A DNA stretch of 7,359 nt, from NCBI GenBank assembly GCA_964516295.1, contig CAZEYT010000108.1:1-7359 (forward strand), read 5' to 3'. Below the pieces are notes generated by a model. It made no database searches. It was not told the origin of the DNA and was given only the letters and a program-made list of their open reading frames with translations. Source of the stretch: CAZEYT01 sp964516295. Its GTDB lineage: Bacteria > Verrucomicrobiota > Verrucomicrobiia > Chthoniobacterales > Terrimicrobiaceae. Shown one piece after another: positions 6,116 through 7,359 of this stretch. How positions within the stretch are numbered: the stretch's first letter is position 1; the number at the start of each line of letters is the position of its first letter. The position numbers and the translations under genes are program-made.

Positions 6116-7226
6116 GGCCCCAGCGGCTGGTGAACGGCCAGTAAACGAACAATCCCCGACCTGCGACGTTGCGCTCGGGCACAGCGCCCCAGAAGCGGCT
6201 GTCGCTGGAGTGAAAACTGTTATCGCCGAGGGCGAAGTAGGACTTTGGTGGCACGGTGAAGGTATCCTCCGGAGAGCCCAGATACGGGAAACTACCGCCG
6301 CCCGCCGGTCCGTTCGAATACCCGCGATATCCGTCCCGCAGACTCATGACGCGGCGGAACACGTATTGCGTCGGGATTTTTCCATCTACAAAAAGATTCG
6401 GCGGTGCGATGCGGAGGGTCTGTCCGGGGGAGCCGGCGAGGCGCTTGATGTAATGCTGCGAGCCCATGGCCGGGTTGAGTGTTTCTTCGATTCGCGCTAT
6501 ATCGGTCGTTTTGAAAACAAAGACATCGCCGTCCTTCGGCTTCACAAAGTTGTAACTGATCTTGTCGACGAGGACCTGATCGCCGGTGTCCATGTGGCCG
6601 CGCGCGATGACGTCGCCTTTTCGGTACTCCCGTCCGCGGCGGACGTTGAATCCGGCTTCGAGCGGCTTGGATGGCACGAAAAGCGTGTAGGTGCGGTTCC
6701 GGCAAACGATGTCGGTGAAGGTGAAAAAATTCGCATACGTCCGCTCGCGGAGTTCGACGACGACATCATCTCCCGCGGCGGTGAGGTCGATGTAGTGGCG
6801 GCCGAGCGCAAGGAATTCGAACGCCCGCTGTAAGATATTCGGCGGCGGAGTATTCGTCGGCGTGCCGACAATGCCGAACAACGTCGGTTGCATCGAGCCG
6901 GTCGGGATGCGGAAAGGTTGGAGGACGAAGGCTTTGATTCCGGCTGCGATGACGATGGCGACGAGGAAAACCTCGACATTTTCGCGCCAGGCGGCGTCCT
7001 TCGGCGGCGGCGAGATTTTTCCGATCAGCGCGTCGAGTTCGCGCATGGCGGCGTGCACGGGGTCGCAGCGCTTGTCGCGCATGGCGCGGCGAAGGTCGGC
7101 CATGCGCTCTTCAATGCGGGCAATGTCCGCCGGCTTGAGGATATCCCGCTTGTAATCGAGGAATTTCTTGGCGCCGTGGAGGTAGTTTTTGGCCTCCTTG
7201 ATGTAGCGCGGGGTGAGGAAAAACAT
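6105..7226 (-). CDS. lepB: Signal peptidase I
   Basis: This membrane-bound serine protease removes signal peptides from exported proteins on the periplasmic side. Catalytic Ser111 is in FRIPTGSMQPTL (105-116), just after one membrane segment (about 84-103). Box C is GDQVLVDKISYNF (215-227). General base Lys261 is in YIKRLAGSPGQTL (259-271). Box E is GDNSFHSSDSRFWG (334-347). The 373-residue length is above the E. coli enzyme's 324. About 80 residues, largely charged and helical, precede the single membrane segment. Ser111 and Lys261 are 150 residues apart, against about 55 in E. coli, so a large insert lies between boxes B and C (about 117-210). It follows lepA by 9 bp with a strong AAGGAG ribosome-binding site, which fixes the ATG at 7226. 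The lepA-lepB order is widely conserved and supports cotranscription. Confidence 0.96.
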   Translation of the reverse strand: MFFLTPRYIKEAKNYLHGAKKFLDYKRDILKPADIARIEERMADLRRAMRDKRCDPVHAAMRELDALIGKISPPPKDAAWRENVEVFLVAIVIAAGIKAFVLQPFRIPTGSMQPTLFGIVGTPTNTPPPNILQRAFEFLALGRHYIDLTAAGDDVVVELRERTYANFFTFTDIVCRNRTYTLFVPSKPLEAGFNVRRGREYRKGDVIARGHMDTGDQVLVDKISYNFVKPKDGDVFVFKTTDIARIEETLNPAMGSQHYIKRLAGSPGQTLRIAPPNLFVDGKIPTQYVFRRVMSLRDGYRGYSNGPAGGGSFPYLGSPEDTFTVPPKSYFALGDNSFHSSDSRFWGAVPERNVAGRGLFVYWPFTSRWGLIR

Positions 7227-7231
7227 GGGTA

Positions 7232-7237
7232 CTCCTT
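7232..7237 (-). promoter_or_regulatory. Strong Shine-Dalgarno for lepB overlapping the lepA stop codon
   Basis: On the minus strand the sequence reads TAAGGAGTACCCATG. The lepA TAA stop is part of the AAGGAG site, and lepB ATG follows after a 6-base spacing. It is the best ribosome-binding site in the window and indicates coupling of lepB to lepA translation. Confidence 0.8.
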
Positions 7238-7359
7238 AGCTGGTGCGGAGGACCTTGATGAAGGCCTCCTGCGGGATGTTCACGGAGCCGATGGCCTTCA
7301 TGCGCTTCTTTCCCTCCTTCTGCTTCTCGAGAAGTTTGAGCTTTCGGGTGATGTCGCCG
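7236..7359 (-). CDS. lepA: Elongation factor 4 (LepA), C-terminal fragment
   Basis: This is the last 40 residues of LepA/EF4, a ribosome-bound translational GTPase that acts on stalled or mistranslocated ribosomes. The rest lies beyond the right edge. The tail [20 protein letters not shown] (residues 1-20 of the fragment), followed by [10 protein letters not shown], matches the highly conserved basic C-terminal domain of LepA; the E. coli protein has the closely similar [21 protein letters not shown] region. The gene ends with TAA at 7236-7238, 9 bp before lepB. The GTPase domains cannot be examined here. Confidence 0.93.
   Translation of the reverse strand, partial: [40 protein letters not shown]

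Noticed and set aside
6210..6833. Plus-strand 207-codon frame opposite lepB
   Set aside because: It is a shadow of lepB, whose catalytic boxes are all intact on the minus strand.

Overview
This window is ordinary-looking chromosomal DNA from a GC-rich bacterium. It holds seven complete genes and two genes cut by the window edges. I infer Verrucomicrobiota, by family resemblance only. The clues are a secreted delta-60 repeat protein, a signal peptidase I with a long cytosolic N-terminus and an enlarged periplasmic part, and a small TPR plus secretin/STN-like exported protein. No 16S or other decisive marker is present. There are no mobile elements, tRNAs, rRNAs or CRISPR arrays.

Layout: (1) 2-262 (+) is the C-terminal end of a manganese-dependent (family II) inorganic pyrophosphatase. 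(2) It converges with a minus-strand pair: a lipoprotein L,D-transpeptidase (1290-1910) followed by tryptophanyl-tRNA synthetase trpS (270-1229). (3) Divergent from that pair across 136 bp is a short secreted delta-60 repeat protein (2047-2742, +). (4) Its stop codon overlaps the end of a minus-strand two-gene operon. The operon is a saccharopine-dehydrogenase-family reductase (4160-5386) whose stop codon overlaps the start of an aldehyde dehydrogenase (2739-4160). (5) Across a 210-bp divergent spacer lies a small exported TPR/STN-like protein (5597-6115, +). (6) This overlaps by 11 bp the end of signal peptidase I lepB (6105-7226, -), which follows lepA (7236 to the window edge, -). The lepA-lepB order is the classic conserved arrangement.

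How the genes work together: lepA-lepB joins a translation factor to the protease that matures exported proteins. At least two products here (the delta-60 protein and the TPR/STN protein) carry signal peptides suited to that protease. The L,D-transpeptidase has a lipobox instead and would be handled by lipoprotein signal peptidase. The tightest functional unit is the reductase/aldehyde dehydrogenase pair. It could make and oxidise a semialdehyde, by analogy with saccharopine to 2-aminoadipate semialdehyde to 2-aminoadipate in lysine breakdown, but the substrate is not proven by sequence.

The compact layout is notable. All three convergent gene ends are separated by 7 bp or less or overlap, and none shows an intrinsic terminator. 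I did not find a clear undescribed multi-gene system. The most worthwhile leads are the reductase/ALDH operon, the enlarged LepB, the orphan STN-like exported protein, and the unusually short delta-60 protein that ends part-way through a repeat.
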